This document shows positions 31,624 through 47,000 of a stretch of DNA of 64,000 nt, piece after piece. The DNA is from Trachythela sp. YZ-2020 (taxonomy: Eukaryota; Cnidaria; Anthozoa; Malacalcyonacea; Clavulariidae). The DNA is taken from positions 1,436,501 through 1,500,500 of the forward strand of contig JADLSH010000395.1 in assembly GCA_016169945.1 (NCBI GenBank), written 5' to 3'. Position 1 is the first letter of the stretch. The number at the start of each line of letters is the position of its first letter. Below the pieces are notes generated by a model. The model was not told the DNA's origin, did not search any database, and was given only the letters and a program-made list of their open reading frames with translations. Both the position numbers and the translations under genes were made by a program.

Positions 31624-33686
31624 AATTTTTGTAAACATTTACTGCTACAGTTCATATTTTTTTACATTTTTGTACACTATATATATATATATCTATAATA
31701 ACTATACGAGTACATTATATGATCGCTGGTAATATTTAGCAACAGAATTAACACAACAAAGCAGTCGAACAAATGAAGAGAAACTTCCAATTTCAGATTT
31801 TTCATCAAGCATGCATGTTCGCACAAACTATTCTAATAATGGGATATCATCACTTGTATCTGATTTCCAAACTAAACAATATACAAAATCATGAACCAAA
31901 AACAAATGAAATTAACGATACTCGTTTTTAAACCAAAATACTACGTTAAAATGTAGGATAACCCATGAAGAACATGGCGTTGGCATGAAGAACTTCAAGA
32001 AAGTTTTCATTCATTTGTCGACCGAAAAAACCATGCACGAAGGACAATATTTACATCAAATCATTAAGTGCAAAAACGAACACAAATACTTTTTTTTTAA
32101 ATATTCAACAACACTTAAACATCATACATTATGTTAATATGTTAGGAAAAGGTTAACTCTATAATTACTAAATCTACAATTACTAACATGTATACTGAAA
32201 CTTATGTTATTTGCTAGAAGCTGAATACCCCCAATCGTTGTCTTCGATGATCAAAATGGTTAAGAGAGAAACTTATAGTACTTATTCACACTGAGCCAGT
32301 TCAGTCATGGTATTAAGAGTTTTATATATAATCACAATGATAAATTGTTTAACTCGAAATTTCCTTTGGGAGACGGTTTTTACACGTTACACGTTTAGCA
32401 CCATGTTTAAATATTCCAAATTAAAACATTTATATATACTTTAGTTTTGGGAGGTATTACAACGTCCAGCACAACCTTATTATGTACAATATTTACAAGA
32501 CAATGTTAGTTTAACGTAATATATAATTATTCATTTCCACAATGCAGAACATTTATGTATAACCTTGGAGGTTTTCGTCAGATCCAAAACTTTCCACCTT
32601 GGCCAAACTCAGGGGTTAAAAAGAACAGGTATACCTAATATTCAGCAATTAATGTACGTACGGAAATATTAAGACAATTACCGTGTACACTAAACCATTT
32701 TTCGAGCTCTAGTGTACGACCATGTACAATTTAACCCCTGCACGACACATAGCTTGAAACTCCGTTGGCCAATAAATGGCAGACACGCGTAATATATTAT
32801 TCTTAAATGGTCCAGAAAAAGCTTAGTTAACTTTACACTCAAAATAAATAATAAGTATAAACATCCTTACTTAAACTACATCTTTATATTATTATCTCTT
32901 TTTAAATTTCGATATTCCAAAAATTCAGAAAACAGTATTTCTAAATATATAATTATATACTATACCAAATATCTTTATGAAATAATTATTCAGAAATATA
33001 ATCGTAACGTTTTCACTCCATACCTACGATTTACTTAAATTGGTATTTTTCTTGTTTTTATTTGAGAAAGTAAACATTCAAGAAGGTGAGGACTATAAAG
33101 CGACCAAAAATAGATTAATGCATGCTTTTAGCAAAAGTATAGAATATCCACTGTTATAGTGCATTTAAAATCTAAATGCAGAATAGACAAGTGAAATCGC
33201 ATCTACACAAAAAATCTCGATATCTCTTAGTTAGCGAAAGAACATTTCATTCATGATACGCGGCAAAGTTGGGCAACAACTCCCAACATGAATTTTTAAT
33301 TCCAAATTTCTAGTAAATTCACGCTTTTTTCACACACACATAAACCTATTGCAAAAATATGGACAAGCACGTTATATCCCAAAATAACATGGCATATTTT
33401 CCAGTTTGTACATGATTCAGGAATGTGGCCACATTCATGCAACTATCAAACCTAACTGCATGGTCCCCACAGATTAACCAGCCATTTCACTTCCATACAC
33501 GGTGTCAACTTCGGGGACGTAAAGAATACATTCCTGGATGTTACCGAGGAAATGTGACATGGCATTTCGGGTAGAAGCGCATATCATATATTAGGAAAGC
33601 GAAATGTGTATGAATACACGCAATCGTATTGGATACACAAATAGTATTGGACACACGCAATCTACATCAAAATATTGTGAACTTTG

Positions 33687-36600
33687 TCACACTATTTGAC
33701 CAATTAAGCCTTCCTCATCATTTTGATGTCTAAAAGTTTTAAATACCGGTTGTTTCTCTCCAATATTATCTAGATCCTCATCTTCTTCATCAACATTAAA
33801 TTCTTTAAAGTTTTTGTTTGCAAACTTAAAATATACATCTCTATCCACATCTTTTTTGCTTTGAGTTGGGTTTCTACCATCTGCTGATAGTATTTTAACA
33901 TTTCCAACTTCTGAACTGTAGTGAATTCTGTAATGTACATAATAAGAATTAGCTGTTTGAATTACTCCAGCGCGCTATTGCAGCATATATAAAATTTAAA
34001 AGTATTGCAATTCGTGTTCTGAAACAAAAGTGATCAGGCTGCGACAACAAACCAACTAAACGATTAGAAGTGTTTGTTGTACGAGTATGAAGTGCACTAT
34101 TCCAATGTCAGATGACTGCATTTATTTGTCTGAACTTTCACTCATTTCAACGAAGAAGTCCGGAGAAGAGACTATATGATCACAGTATCAATAACATGCA
34201 TTAAGAACAATTGGATTATTTAAAACTTTGATAAGCCTCATTCTTTTACGTAAATCCAGTTGAATATTTCCAATATTCCTCTTATTTGATTTGTTTGTAC
34301 TGCTCTGCCAGTTGAATTATTGGAACTTCATTAAAAACCGAGAAAAGTCGTCTTAAAAAGTAAACAAAATACTTACTCCATTTTGCTTGTGTTCTTCTTT
34401 CTACGATACCATACAATCACAATAATCAAGATCAATAAACCAAAGACGACACCAGCAATAATACCGCCAAGAATTTGTGGACTTATACCAGATCCTTCCG
34501 ATTTAGAACGAGCTGCACCTTCAGCATTTGCTATAATTAAGAAAGTGAGATAAAACTCGATGACCTACAATTGTACACAATATATTTTGACCAACACGCA
34601 TGTTCATCAACTCAGCTGTATATTTGACAACATTTATGTTATATTTTACAAACGACCTAGAAAACGGGTGATTCCCGACAGCCCCTTCGCGCGTCACTCA
34701 TCTGCATCGCCTTACTTTTATTACTACTTACGAGGAAATTTTGCGAGGACGAAGATATCATGACTTGTATCAAGCATTTTGAAACGTGATGCAAGTAAAT
34801 ATTTTCGCATACTAGTTCGACCAAAACAAAAACTTACTTGGTTTAGTTGTTGGAATAATGATGGTCTCTTTGCTGGGTATAGTAAACGACGATTCTAAAG
34901 ATAATGAATTAACTTAAACGAAAGTGCTTAGGATATCAACACAACATTATAGGCTTTACAGCAACAATCAATGAACATCGTCAACTTGAGTAGGCTTTAC
35001 ACACTTGCAAAGACAAGCTTAGGTTTCGATATTTTTAGAACATATATGCAGTTCAGGTTTCGTGAAAACAACGGTACTTACCACGCTGTGTTGAAGTTGA
35101 TGGCGTTGTGGACGTAGATTCTGGTGGCATGGGGGTTGTCGTCGGTTTCACTGCTATATCATAATAAAAATACATACACAAAATTTATTGATATATTAAT
35201 GTATTTGGGCGTAGTTAATTTTTTCAAATAAGAAAAACTGGTGTACGTATAAATAAAAGTACATAAATACATACGCATTTTACAGTTCTTTTGATCAGGC
35301 GGTATTAAGGTACCAGTCTCAGGACAATCACATTGGTAACCATTTGGTATAAGAAGACATAAATGACTACATCCACCATTGTTCTTACATCGGTTGGCAA
35401 CTGAAGACGGGATAAAAATACTATTAGGATAGATTTTAAAAATTGAAATACCCGAATTATTCAAATCTGGAAAACACTTAGTGCCTGAAGTCCTCCTCTA
35501 TTTTTGAAGAGTCGGTACTCTGAGATTGTATGCTGTGGTGTAGTTTTGTATGCTGTGGTGTAGTTTTGTATACTGTGGTGTAGTTGGGTATAGTATATGC
35601 AATGGCGTAGCAAAAAAGGTATATTATATGCCGTGTGTGTGCATGCTGTAATGTGGTATGGTATGGTATGCTGTGGTGTAGTTAGGTATGATATGCTATG
35701 TGATGGTGTATTATGTTATGGTATGCTGTGCTCTGTGTACAGGATATGTGACGATTTTATGGAGAGTACATGACAATTTTAATGTGTTATTGCGTTTTGG
35801 ATGCCTTTCTGGTATGGTATGGTATGGTATGGTATGGTATGGTATGGTATGGTATGGTATGGTATGGAGTATGGTAAGAACAGTTACAGTTTTTTTCGTT
35901 ATAATTTTTTCGAACAAGTTTGGCAAACTTACTTTGGGGTTGAGACAGTGAATGTTGAATTGAAATTCCTTTAGGAACAAAACTTGTAATATTCTCGTTA
36001 TTAATAAGCACAGTCTTATTTTTTCCAGTAAATTTATTTGCTGACGAAACAGTTTTCAACAAAGAATCACTCCAGTAAATATAATCTCCAAAGACGGCAA
36101 TATCAAATGGATGCTGGATATCATATACTACAATTCGACGTCGATTTTTTCCGTCTAAATCACTCGATTCAATTTGATGCATTTTGGAATCCAGCCAGAA
36201 CAGCTTATTATTAGGATAGTCGATTGTTAAGCCAGTCGGTGAATTGAGAGAAGTCGTGATGATATCTTCTTTATGTTCACCATTCATGTAAGCTCTGGAA
36301 ATCTTTCGAGCAATGGTATTTGTCCAATACAGGTATCTAAAATTACACACGAAAAAGTTGAGTAAGAAAATTTATTACATGCCGAATCCACCGAACATTA
36401 CAACCTCTATCACTCCGAATTTGTACTTAAATTTCGGGATTCACATACAATGTCAATGGCAATGCTGACACTTGGTGAGACAAGTACATGGAGTACAAAA
36501 TTGACACTTACCCTCCCAGTGGATCAACAGCAATACTGTGAATATCTTCTTGGATGGAGAATACGGTCTTTTGATTTGTACCATTGAATTCTGCAACATG

Positions 36601-39600
36601 TATTGTAGAACCTAAAGCCGGAAAGAAAACGTTACCATTAATAGTTAACGCATTTTAAAAGTATATTTCAAAAGCTTTATGTGCCTGATTTATAAACCTT
36701 AAAATTGTGGGTGATTCGGATGAATTACTACAAAATTTAAAGGTATATGTACAACGTGTGGTTGCAAACCGAACTATTTGCGCTTTAGAAAACGACGAGT
36801 ATAAAGCTAATTGTAACAGTTAAAACTGGAGCTCTAATAAACGAACTATACTTGTACCTTGTGCGGATATTGTAAGCCAGTAGAGTTTTTCCGTTATCCA
36901 ATCAATAGCTAAATCTTTAAAAGAGCTGCCAGTGGCTACAATCTTGGCTAGGTTGTCCTTACGGCCAAGGATTGAACTAAAAATCTTGCCTATATATTCA
37001 TCTGCCCAAAACATAATGTTCTTTTTATGATGTACATCGACTGCTACAACATTTTTGGTATTTTTAAGGCACGTCATTCGAGATCCGTCATGTGTAACAC
37101 TTCTTACATCTACACCAACCGCAACTAAGAGCTTTTCCTTTTTGCCTATAGAGAAAACAGAAAACGTGTTTTAACACACAGCACTGACACGATGGAAAAG
37201 CGTTTTGGAATTAATCACATGTTAATATGTACAGTGCAAAACATATTGCGGAAAGACTCAGGGTAAATATATGTACCTGAGCCAGGAATACAATTTTTGC
37301 CATTCGGTAATAAGACATAACCAGATGCGCAAGAACATTTGTAGGAGCCGTCAGTATTGGTGCATATTTGGCTGCATTTTCCAATTGTTTCACATTCATT
37401 TATATCTAGAAAATAAAGCATCTTTCTGTTTTAATATATATTTCATTATAGTACTGAAGTAGAATGCTCTTGTAACTAAATTGAACATTACGGTACTAAT
37501 GCCTAAAAGTGAATTCAATATACCGTACTATAAATTTAAAATATTTTTATGTTGCAAATATTTTGTTTCTCTCTATAAATAATATATGCATTTTTGCTAA
37601 AACATTTTAATCAAGGAACTCAAGATCCATGCAAGCAGTCTCTTCTCAGTCTCAAATCTGCCAACGACTATTACCTTGACAGGTTTTAGAATCCTCTAGC
37701 ATTTTGAAGCCATGTTTGCAAGAACAGTAGTAACTTGTTTCAGTGTCATGACAAATGTGGCTGCAATTTCCGTTGTCATTTTCACATTCATTGACCACTA
37801 AAAGGAACAAGTGAACGTATCTTAGTATATGACTAAATTTGAACTATTAAAACTGAACTAGAACTATGTTTTTTTCAATATGTGCAAATACATACGTAAT
37901 AGGCGTAAATACTTACAGCACGACGTCTCATCATCCCCACCAGGACAATCATGATTTTTATCACAGACCTTCGTGTTGTTAATACATTTTAACGCGTCCT
38001 TGCATTTATACTCATTTATTCCACAAGTAAACGTTGTTGTAGGTGCAACTACACAATGAAAATCATACCACATGATTAACAACATTCACCGTTTCTCATT
38101 GCATTCACCGTACACAACTGATACTTTGCGGTTGTAAATTTGAAAAACATTTCATTTGTAGAGACTGTAGTAGTTCTACCATCATTATTACCATCCATCA
38201 GCATCCACTCATCATCATCTACATTGTTCATTGCCGTCCGTCCGTCATGACAAACTTACCAGTTGTAGTAGCTGAACATCTCGATTCTTTCTCATCACTA
38301 CCATCTGCACAATCCACTCTACCATTACAGAACTTGTACTTCGCAATACACGACTTGCCATCATCGCATAAATCTTCTCTACTTGTGCGACATGTAATTG
38401 CAGCTGTTATAATACAATGATTAAACACATGATAAAATGTGATAAAATGTATCATAGCTCATTATTGATATACAGGCAAGTAATATTAATTCGTTAAATA
38501 ACGGTAATAAACTCACCACATCCTAACTCATCAGTTCCATCACTGCAATCTTTGTCACCATCACATTTCCATTTATCTGGCCAACAATCACCATCACAAA
38601 GAAACTTACCCTTCGAGCAGGTTGATGGACTCGCTATGATAGAAAGTATTGAGAATATCAGCTACCGTTGTACATACAAATAGGCATAGTTATAGAATAA
38701 GCCATTTTGTAGTGGGTTGTAATTGTTATATTTATTATTTTTAAGCTGAACTGGTTGTTTAATGTTTTGTTATTACAACCTGTTCTCGATTTTGGCATTT
38801 CTCACAGGATAATTAAGCTAAACGAGATCCGAACAACAAAACCATTACTCTTAAGAGACCTAGCTATCAGCAACGTTACATTTTTATCACACTTTTTTCG
38901 ATCTATTTTCTTTCTCGTACGTTACTCTGAAAAAGGCGTACGAGATTTTTTTTAAACCACCACACCTTGAACTTTTTCGCGACATCGTGAACACGGACAT
39001 GTAAAATTTACGGGATTCACTAGATTTTACACAAAATCAAGTACTGTTTGACATACGTTTTTAACGCACGCGTCAGTGGAATTCAACCTTATATAAATAC
39101 ACAAACGTAACCTGTTGGGCAAGAGTCTTCATCAGAACCATCCAAACAGTCATCTTTTCCATTACATTTCAAATTTTGAGGAATGCATTTACCAGATTTA
39201 CATGTGAAAGAATTAGGACTGCATGTTTTACCTGACAAGATAGAAAAGTGCAGGAAATTACAATTGAGAAATAAATTATGAAACAAGGTTACTAAGGTTA
39301 TTTTATAAGCATGCAGTAAAATATGGGCAGTTGACGAATCCGTGAATTTTAATTCCTTAAAAAAACGGTATTCATTAGGTAGGAATAAGCATAATTTAAA
39401 CGTTTTTAAGTGCAGGTTTAACCCAAAACCTATTCCTTTAAGGTTAGTTCCATCTTGTTTGGCATTTAAGAAAGATCACTCAAAGAAACAGGGCTGATTG
39501 CAGCTTAATTGGGTTAGGTCACTCTCCTCCGCAGAGGTTTCCAACCTTTTTGTAAATTCTGTGAGCTTTTCCGTATTTATGCGAGGAACCGCTGACGAGT

Positions 39601-42600
39601 TCTCGTTTTCTCTTGCACACACAACTGAACACACTCGTCAGCGGTTCCTCAACATGCAGGAATTTGTATTCCACTAACCACAGTCAGTCTCATCAGTATT
39701 ATCACCACAATCATCTTCACCATCACACACAAATGTCTGGTCAATACATTTCGAATTCTTACATTGGAAAACACCAACAGAACAATTTATTGGATATACA
39801 CCTAGAGTAATCAAATATTGTTTGGTTAGAAGTTTGAATCTCTGCAGCGGATAGTAAGCAGATATATTCAGAGTTAAGTGACCTGTGAGGAGTTAAGTGA
39901 CGATCATGGTTTCATGGTTTGAAAAGTGGAAGGACTGCCACTGTTGAAGCATGTTGCCCATGAAATTGAATTTTATTTGTTTTTGGGTTTTGAGCAATGG
40001 TTTTCACTATCTACATCATTACATCTTCATTGTAAGTATTTTAGAAATTTCAGCCTCTTTCTTAACCTAGCTTTTTAAGGTTACAGGACACGTTTTGCAA
40101 CTCTTTGCCCGAGAATCATTACTGAACACTAAGACACTATAACTATTTGTTTAAGGGTTATTTATAAGGGTTATTTATAAATGGATAACTTGAATCAAAA
40201 TCTTCAGATCTGCAAAATCTGCAAAAGTTTTTGACATGTGGGAAACAGCATATCTGCCAGAATGTTGAACTTACAATCTGCATGTTCATCTTCACCACCT
40301 AGACAATCTCTATCTCTGTCACATTGAAGAGCACGAGGTATACAGATCCCATTGTTACATCGGAACTGGTCAGATGAACAGGTTGTAAAGTCTACAAAAA
40401 AAATGTATTACATTGTTTAAATTAATGCCCATAGTATTTAGGATGTGATTGCTAACCACAGGGGTCAGATCCAAGGCTGGATTTTGTGTTTGAGGTAAGC
40501 TTAATCGAGCTAAGCTTAATAATTTAAATGTAATGCATCAAAAAGTTGTAGAAGTTAAGGAGCCATCAACAGGAGCGACGCTTTAAGCCTTCATTATGGC
40601 TAACACCAAATTCAAAATGTGTGCTTCAAAACTTAGTTGAGTTAAGAATTCTCAGAGTTACAGGCAATCTCAACTAAGTGCCAGTCAAAATCATGTGGAG
40701 GAGGTCAGGAGCTATAACTATCCAAAGCTAGAGTTACTGGCTATTAAACAACTCCAAAAATCATGTGGAGCTATAGTTCTAAGGCTAGAGTTCACTGTCT
40801 GCATCAGCATGGCCATGCAAGCTCCATTTGAAAATTGGCTACTTCCACAAAAATAGAATCTACAGGCATGTAATGCATGGTTTCACTTGGTACTTACTAC
40901 ACAATGATTGTTTCTCATCACTCCCATCAAGACAATCTGGGTAATTATCACAAGTCCATTTCTTTATAATACAACGACCATTTCCACATTTGTGCTCAGT
41001 ATCATGGCACTCTCGTTTTTCTTTTACAAAAAAATTGAGAATATTGCAAAATTAATACATCCAAAAGTAGGTCAAGCCATAATAAAGGCTGCATAATAAA
41101 ATTGTTGGTCAACTCAGTTGGGTCCCTTTCCAACAAGGGTAAAATATGTAAGTTGTAGGGTGGATCCAGACTTATCTGGCATAGTTATTACAGCATTGTT
41201 AGAACTTGTTGACCTTGTTACAAAACTGTTGCAAACACATCTTGTTGACAAGATTTTAAGTGTATACCCTACACTCTGACCCCCTGACAAGTAAAATCAT
41301 CTGGCATTATATATATATATATATAGGCAGAGTAAAATGACAAAGTAGGGTGCATTACGATCCAATGATACTTAATGGGTTAACAATTGACATATGGGCA
41401 GGTTAACCTCTGCATGGTTAACTTCCAACCCCAGATTCTCTTGCCGAGTAAAATATAGTCTGGCATTATAGAGTAAAATAACAAAGTAGGTTGCATTAGG
41501 GCACATAATTGTGGCTTTAAATAGTTAAACCAATTAATGGCAATGTTTCCCTATACCCAGTTAGACAGAGTACAGTAACAAAGTTGCATTAGGGTGCATA
41601 ATGCGGTTAATAGGTTGATGATCGAAACACAACAGAAAGTATATAATCTGGCAACATTGGCAGGGGGGTGCATCCCCCCTGAAAATTTTTCCTGGGGGAG
41701 CATGCCCCCAGAGGCCCAGACCCCCCTACGTCCCTCACCCCAATAGCAATTTGCTGTGAGGCAGACTAATAACGTTGTGCTCTAGTTTAGGCTTAGCAAC
41801 TAACATGATCGCCTTTTTTTGCCCTGCGTCGTTGGTAAATTTTGCCATCAGCACATGAGTACCCCCCCCCCAGTGGAAAACTTCTGGGTACTCCACTGAA
41901 CATTGGCAGTACTTAAAAATACTGAAATTGGCCCAACAAATCAAAGATAGATATAAACAGAAAGCTTATGAGATTGGTGTTAAGTAATGTTACTTGTTGA
42001 AATCACAAGACCTTTATAACAACCCACACCTCAAAGCAATTACTGAATTGAATATATAATCATGAAAAAAAATGATGAGTCAAGCCTATACTGCAATATC
42101 TACGCACTCAAAGAAATAAAACACAACATAACGCTCCTAAATTATAGATGACCTTGGCCGTCAATCATGCATATTATTTTATGTAAATCTAAATAGTAAA
42201 CTTAAGTCTTCTTTGAGTATTTTGACTGGCACTTGAACGGTTGCTATGATGTCTTGAAGCGCCAATTTACTCAATATTTGTATGGCTGGCCACCTGTCAC
42301 CACGCAGACATAAAATTTCAGTTCAAAACGAGATTTCGCTGTGACAACTAAGCTTTTAACATATCTCTTTTCTGTTTTATCTATATATTCTGAGCGGAAA
42401 TGCGAAAGGATAAAAACGTCCGCAATAATTTCCCGTTGTTTTGTTGTGACGAGAAATCCAAAATAATTCAAAGTCAAATACAGGAGTCAATACACGTTGA
42501 AAATATAAATGCTTTTCCTAGTTTCACAATTGCAATTATTAAAATACGTCCCATGCGCCAAAGTATAGTAAAAATGAAACCATTATAAACGGATATATTA

Positions 42601-44039
42601 AGAACAGTTATTGAGAGTTTCGGAAACGTTTTTGAGTTGTCAAGTGAATATTAGGGCGCGATTTTAATAAGCTGACGCCCCCCCATGATGGCCAATGAAT
42701 GCTCGTCATTATGAACAAGCCTTCACAACGCCACAAAACTCCCACGTGAAATAAAATATCAACCTCCATAAAAACACCGCCAAAATACGGCTGTTTAATA
42801 CAATCGAATTTGTCCCCACTTCGTATTTTATAAGACTAACCAGCTTGCCTATGTATTTAAGAAACAGAACGTATTTGAAATAGTGTTAATTCCAAAGAAC
42901 ACAAGACGCAACGAAGCAAAAGATTTATTCTCGTTCAGACGAAAACTAAAAGTTTAGAATGCTTCTTGTTTGTTATGTAATTTCTCTTTCAGTTCAAAAA
43001 AATTACGAATACGATATGTACAGTAAAAAAATTACGAATACGATATGTACAGTATAAAAATTTTAGTTTAGACAAATTTATAAAAGTAGAGAAATTAAAT
43101 TTCAAATTTGCTAGGTCCACATAATAAATTAAAGGTAGAACGGTAATTTCTATGGAATTCTGTCTGCGTGGCAATGAATTATCTGCGAAACTATCTTTAT
43201 TCTGTACTATACAATCCTTACCCCAACCAAAATATAGTAGAAAACAGATTGGTTTTGGATAGAAAGTAGAAAAGGTATAGTTAAATCATCGATGCTGTAT
43301 GGCACAAAGACACGTAGGCCATTTATAACCATTTTAGTGAATACCCGATACAATACGAGGCCACATACGTTCATGCGTTTACATTTTTGAAAAAATCTTG
43401 ACAAATAATAGATTGTTGAGAAATGAAGAAAAACAACATACCACAATTTAACTCATCGCTTCCATCACTACAATCTGACTCGCCGTCACATATAAACTTT
43501 TCATGAATATATGTGGACGTCCCTTCCGTAATGGCTGTAGCACACGGACATTCACCGTTTACATCACAAGTCAAGGCTAAAAGAAATAATATGCAATCTA
43601 TTGATTTGAAAAGTCAACAACATATTATATAAGTTTCTAGGCTAAAACTTGAAAGTTCTTTCAACGTTCCTCGACAATTAAATATTAATATAAAAGAGTC
43701 CCTCCCTGCCTGAAATTCAAAATCGTTTGAATTTATATTTACTATACAAAATTCAAGCGTTTGCTTGCCAAAACCCTATTTTTCTTTGAAAATATACGAT
43801 TGCTGGAACCGATGGCTAGAGTCACTCCACTGAAATCTGACACGGTATGGTGGCAAAATTTCATTCAAAGTTCACACTGTCACACAAGCCGTGGATGTAT
43901 GTAACACACGATAGTTTACATTCACTCGCTCTACGACTATTCAATATATATATTTACCTGAAACATTCAGCAATTTAATGCTACATATAATAAGAACAAG
44001 TCCATAAAAGAGCCACAAATTATTCCAATGAAAAGACAT
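33687..44039 (-). CDS. VLDLR-like: LDL-receptor family protein, VLDLR-like architecture
   Basis: Nineteen exons, high to low: 44039-43958, 43576-43442, 41020-40898, 40391-40275, 39801-39679, 39231-39112, 38633-38517, 38403-38260, 38048-37917, 37797-37675, 37405-37277, 37145-36858, 36611-36512, 36336-35933, 35400-35275, 35153-35082, 34894-34838, 34530-34377, 33927-33687. They join without a frame break into 928 aa. Order: signal peptide; eight LDLa repeats, one exon each (e.g. [22 protein letters not shown]); two EGF modules, the second Ca-binding (DINEC); a YWTD propeller of 264 aa (MFWAD, LYWLT, YLYWTN, LFWLD, IYWSD); a third EGF; a Thr/Ser/Pro stalk; TM helix [20 protein letters not shown]; an 86-residue tail. 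Eight LDLa repeats match VLDLR rather than LDLR (seven). The tail lacks an NPxY endocytosis motif. Role: endocytic or signalling receptor for lipoproteins or other ligands at the cell surface. Confidence 0.93.
35640..35870. repeat. atggt-type microsatellites
   Basis: Imperfect gtatgctgtggtgtag repeats, then a pure (ggtat)n run at 35811-35868, just inside the intron after exon 14 of the LDL-receptor gene (donor at 35932). Confidence 0.95.
39525..39660. repeat. Hairpin repeat in an LDL-receptor intron
   Basis: aggaaccgctgacgagt and its complement face each other at about 39585-39601 and 39631-39648. Upstream at 39528 is ctctcctccgcagagg, which matches the end of the element at 51802-51983. Likely a degenerate copy of that family. 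Confidence 0.5.
41280..43440. other. Intron 2 of the LDL-receptor gene
   Basis: The largest intron (41021-43441). Contains a (ta)n tract near 41310, three loosely repeated blocks with aaagtaggttgcatta (about 41330-41600), and a ggggtgcatcccccc repeat at 41665-41740. No additional LDLa exon was recognised. Confidence 0.5.
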
Positions 44040-47000
44040 CCTTTCTTGGACTCAAGAAAGACTACGTTCGCAACTCCAAACAGCACCTTAGTTCTACTAC
44101 AATTCTGCCCGGTTCTGTCGTTGTTTGTAAATTTCACTCATGATATCCAACCGCGTGCCTCTTCGAGTCATGCGAGTTGACGTCACACACTTTCAACCAA
44201 TCATAGCTTACTACAAGTATGGCGCCATGCTAAATGCTATTGACTTTTCCTTCCTTGTAAATAATTTAATTTAAACTTTGCTAAAATCTTCGAACAACAT
44301 ATTTGAAAGAAAAGTTTGCATTCGAAGCTTTAAAAATATTTTGTTAGTACTTTTTAGTATTTTGCCCAGCACTTTTTGTTTCCTTATGCATTCATTTCCT
44401 GTTTTGAAGCGCTGAAAACTTCCTTTTTATTGTAAATGCCCTCGTAAATGTCTATCCATGGATATGGTTATCGGTTTGCAATTTGGCGACCTTTTGCGTC
44501 TCACTTTTGACGTTTACAAAATAATTGCTAGCTATATTGAAATACATATTCAACACATTTAGGCTCAAAACAAAACATTTTGAATTTCTTTCTTATCGGC
44601 ATCAGGCACCTGCAAGGTATTATGCTCTTGTACTTGAACAATGCCAAGAAACTTCAAATAATAGACAGTAATAGCCATCACTGGCATTACTCCATTAAAC
44701 TTGTTTTCAGTCTGCTTGCATGTATGTTAATTTTCAGATATTTCACATGGTTAAAACATTCAATAAGCCAGAATTTTAGTCATAATTCTATTTCGAATGG
44801 GAGGAGAACTAAGTGAATGTTTCATGGAAACACTTATAGTTATATCAATTTTAATAATCTTCCAAAGGCATATGGCATGCTTCATGATATACTCAAATTC
44901 AGTTGCAACTCTGTTCTTTAGACTTTACATATTATAGCGTGTCAACAGTGTAATGTGACTATAGTTAGGAGTAGAACAGGAAATTCTCAAGATTATCATG
45001 TGTCTAAATATTGATGGGAAGAGACGCTGGCGCCTGACATTAACCTGACATCATGATACTCATTACTCAGCATTCACAAGTTACGGTAGATGACTAATAT
45101 GGACAGCTGTACTATAACAGTGCCTGTCTGAACGTGACAAGAATACCAATTATCTCAGTAGGAAGTTTTGTCCGAGAAAGCTTATCTTATTCCCCTATGA
45201 GAAGGTCTAAATTGTTATAGTTATCGGCTATTTACTCTTTATTTAGGAATTGAAGAATGAAGATGGATTTCCTGTCATGGATAATATGGTCACATGGATA
45301 ATTATTTAGGTTTAGACTTTAGTAAACGTGTCCGCCAGAGCGCATGTAGATGGATCAGGGGACAAAGTCAAAGGGCGAGTTTGCGAAAAAGATCAAAGTT
45401 TGAGCACCTGAGCTGTGGCCATCAAGCAGTGAAAAAGAAGACTGACAATAATTTTCTGTTTTCACACTAGCCAGTATTCTTTGTTTAGTTCAACTATTCT
45501 CAGAAGGCACAGCCACTCTAAATATTTTCCCATTGTAAACGGTAATCTGCGACTATACTATACCATATTACAATGAATTCTCATTGGTGCGTAGCCTGAC
45601 GCTCATTTATGTGTGAACACATTTCCATCTATAGTATAGATGAATTGATTATCATGCAGATATGCTCATTTATTACTTGTTACTGCATGGGCTTGTTGCG
45701 TTCCTCCACCGTCAGTGAAGAAATAATGTAGCATTACCTTATAAGTCTAAGCCCTAAGATATTTGGTCCTGTGAGATGAAAAGGCCATATCAAACCATAT
45801 ATTACATGAAAAACAGAAAAGATTATACACAATTAACAACTTAGAAAATAAATCTTTGCAAGACGATGTTATCTTGCATTTTTTGGTCTTCATCAAACCA
45901 GTCAGAGTGTATGGGGATGATGTCAGACCACAATGTTACAACTTGGCAAATGCATAAATTTATTTTAAAACATACATGCATTTGAGATTTGATCCAGACT
46001 AGTGAGGCGGTTAAGAGCGAAATTTAGCTGGAATTGTTCATTTTGTGATAAAAGCACCATATTTGCAGGAAGTATAGACTTTGATATGACAATAACTTTG
46101 AGATATGGAGGCATCTGAAAATTTAATGTCGCCGGCCTAAAATTTGGGTTCTTTTTCATTTTCCTCATTAAACTCCTATATTGTCGAAAAATATAAAATT
46201 GCAAGTTCACTTATAGCAAAAGTGATTACAGAATCAGAAAGCTTACAAAAAGTTATATTAAGACATGTAAGTGGTTACCATGATTTTTCAAATCCTTCTT
46301 GAGTTACAAGCTGTTAAATACGCATTTTCAAGCTAGTACCCAGGCTTTTCGCGCGATTTCGTGGCATTTTTTCCATTTTGGAACAGCAATAACTCGAAAT
46401 CGGTTGGGAAAATGAAGGTAACCGCTTAAGTGACCTATATATAGTTTTTTGCAAGTTTCCACTGATGTAAGTCATTATTGCTTTAAATGAACTTGGAATT
46501 TCACGGTTTTAGAAGTATAGGAGTTTAATGAGGAAAATGAAAAAGAACTTTCTGGCAGCAAAATAAGAAGAATATAAGTTTCCCGTGTATATTTGGTGTT
46601 GACATGGAAAAGTTTTACAAAACGCCATTGCCAGCTACAGGGAGTCAATAATGGTAGGGACTTCATGTAACCCTTATCGAAATTTATATAACACTAATCC
46701 CAAACCCCCGCACAACCGCGAACCCTAACATATATTATAATAAGGGTTAGACTAAGTCTCAACGCAATAATGTCGGCACCGCCGGCACATTTTGTAAAAC
46801 TTGTTAAAAGTCATTGATGGAAATTCAAAAGAAAGTCAAAACTCCCAGTTATGGACAAATAACTTTAGTCTTTATTATTGATTGCAGTTAATCTGCTTTG
46901 GAGAAAATACACAAAGCCATAAAGGATAAAAGGCTGAGCCTATATTCAGCCGACTATAGTAATTCATGACCCATCATGTTAGGATTTCACGTATTTATGC

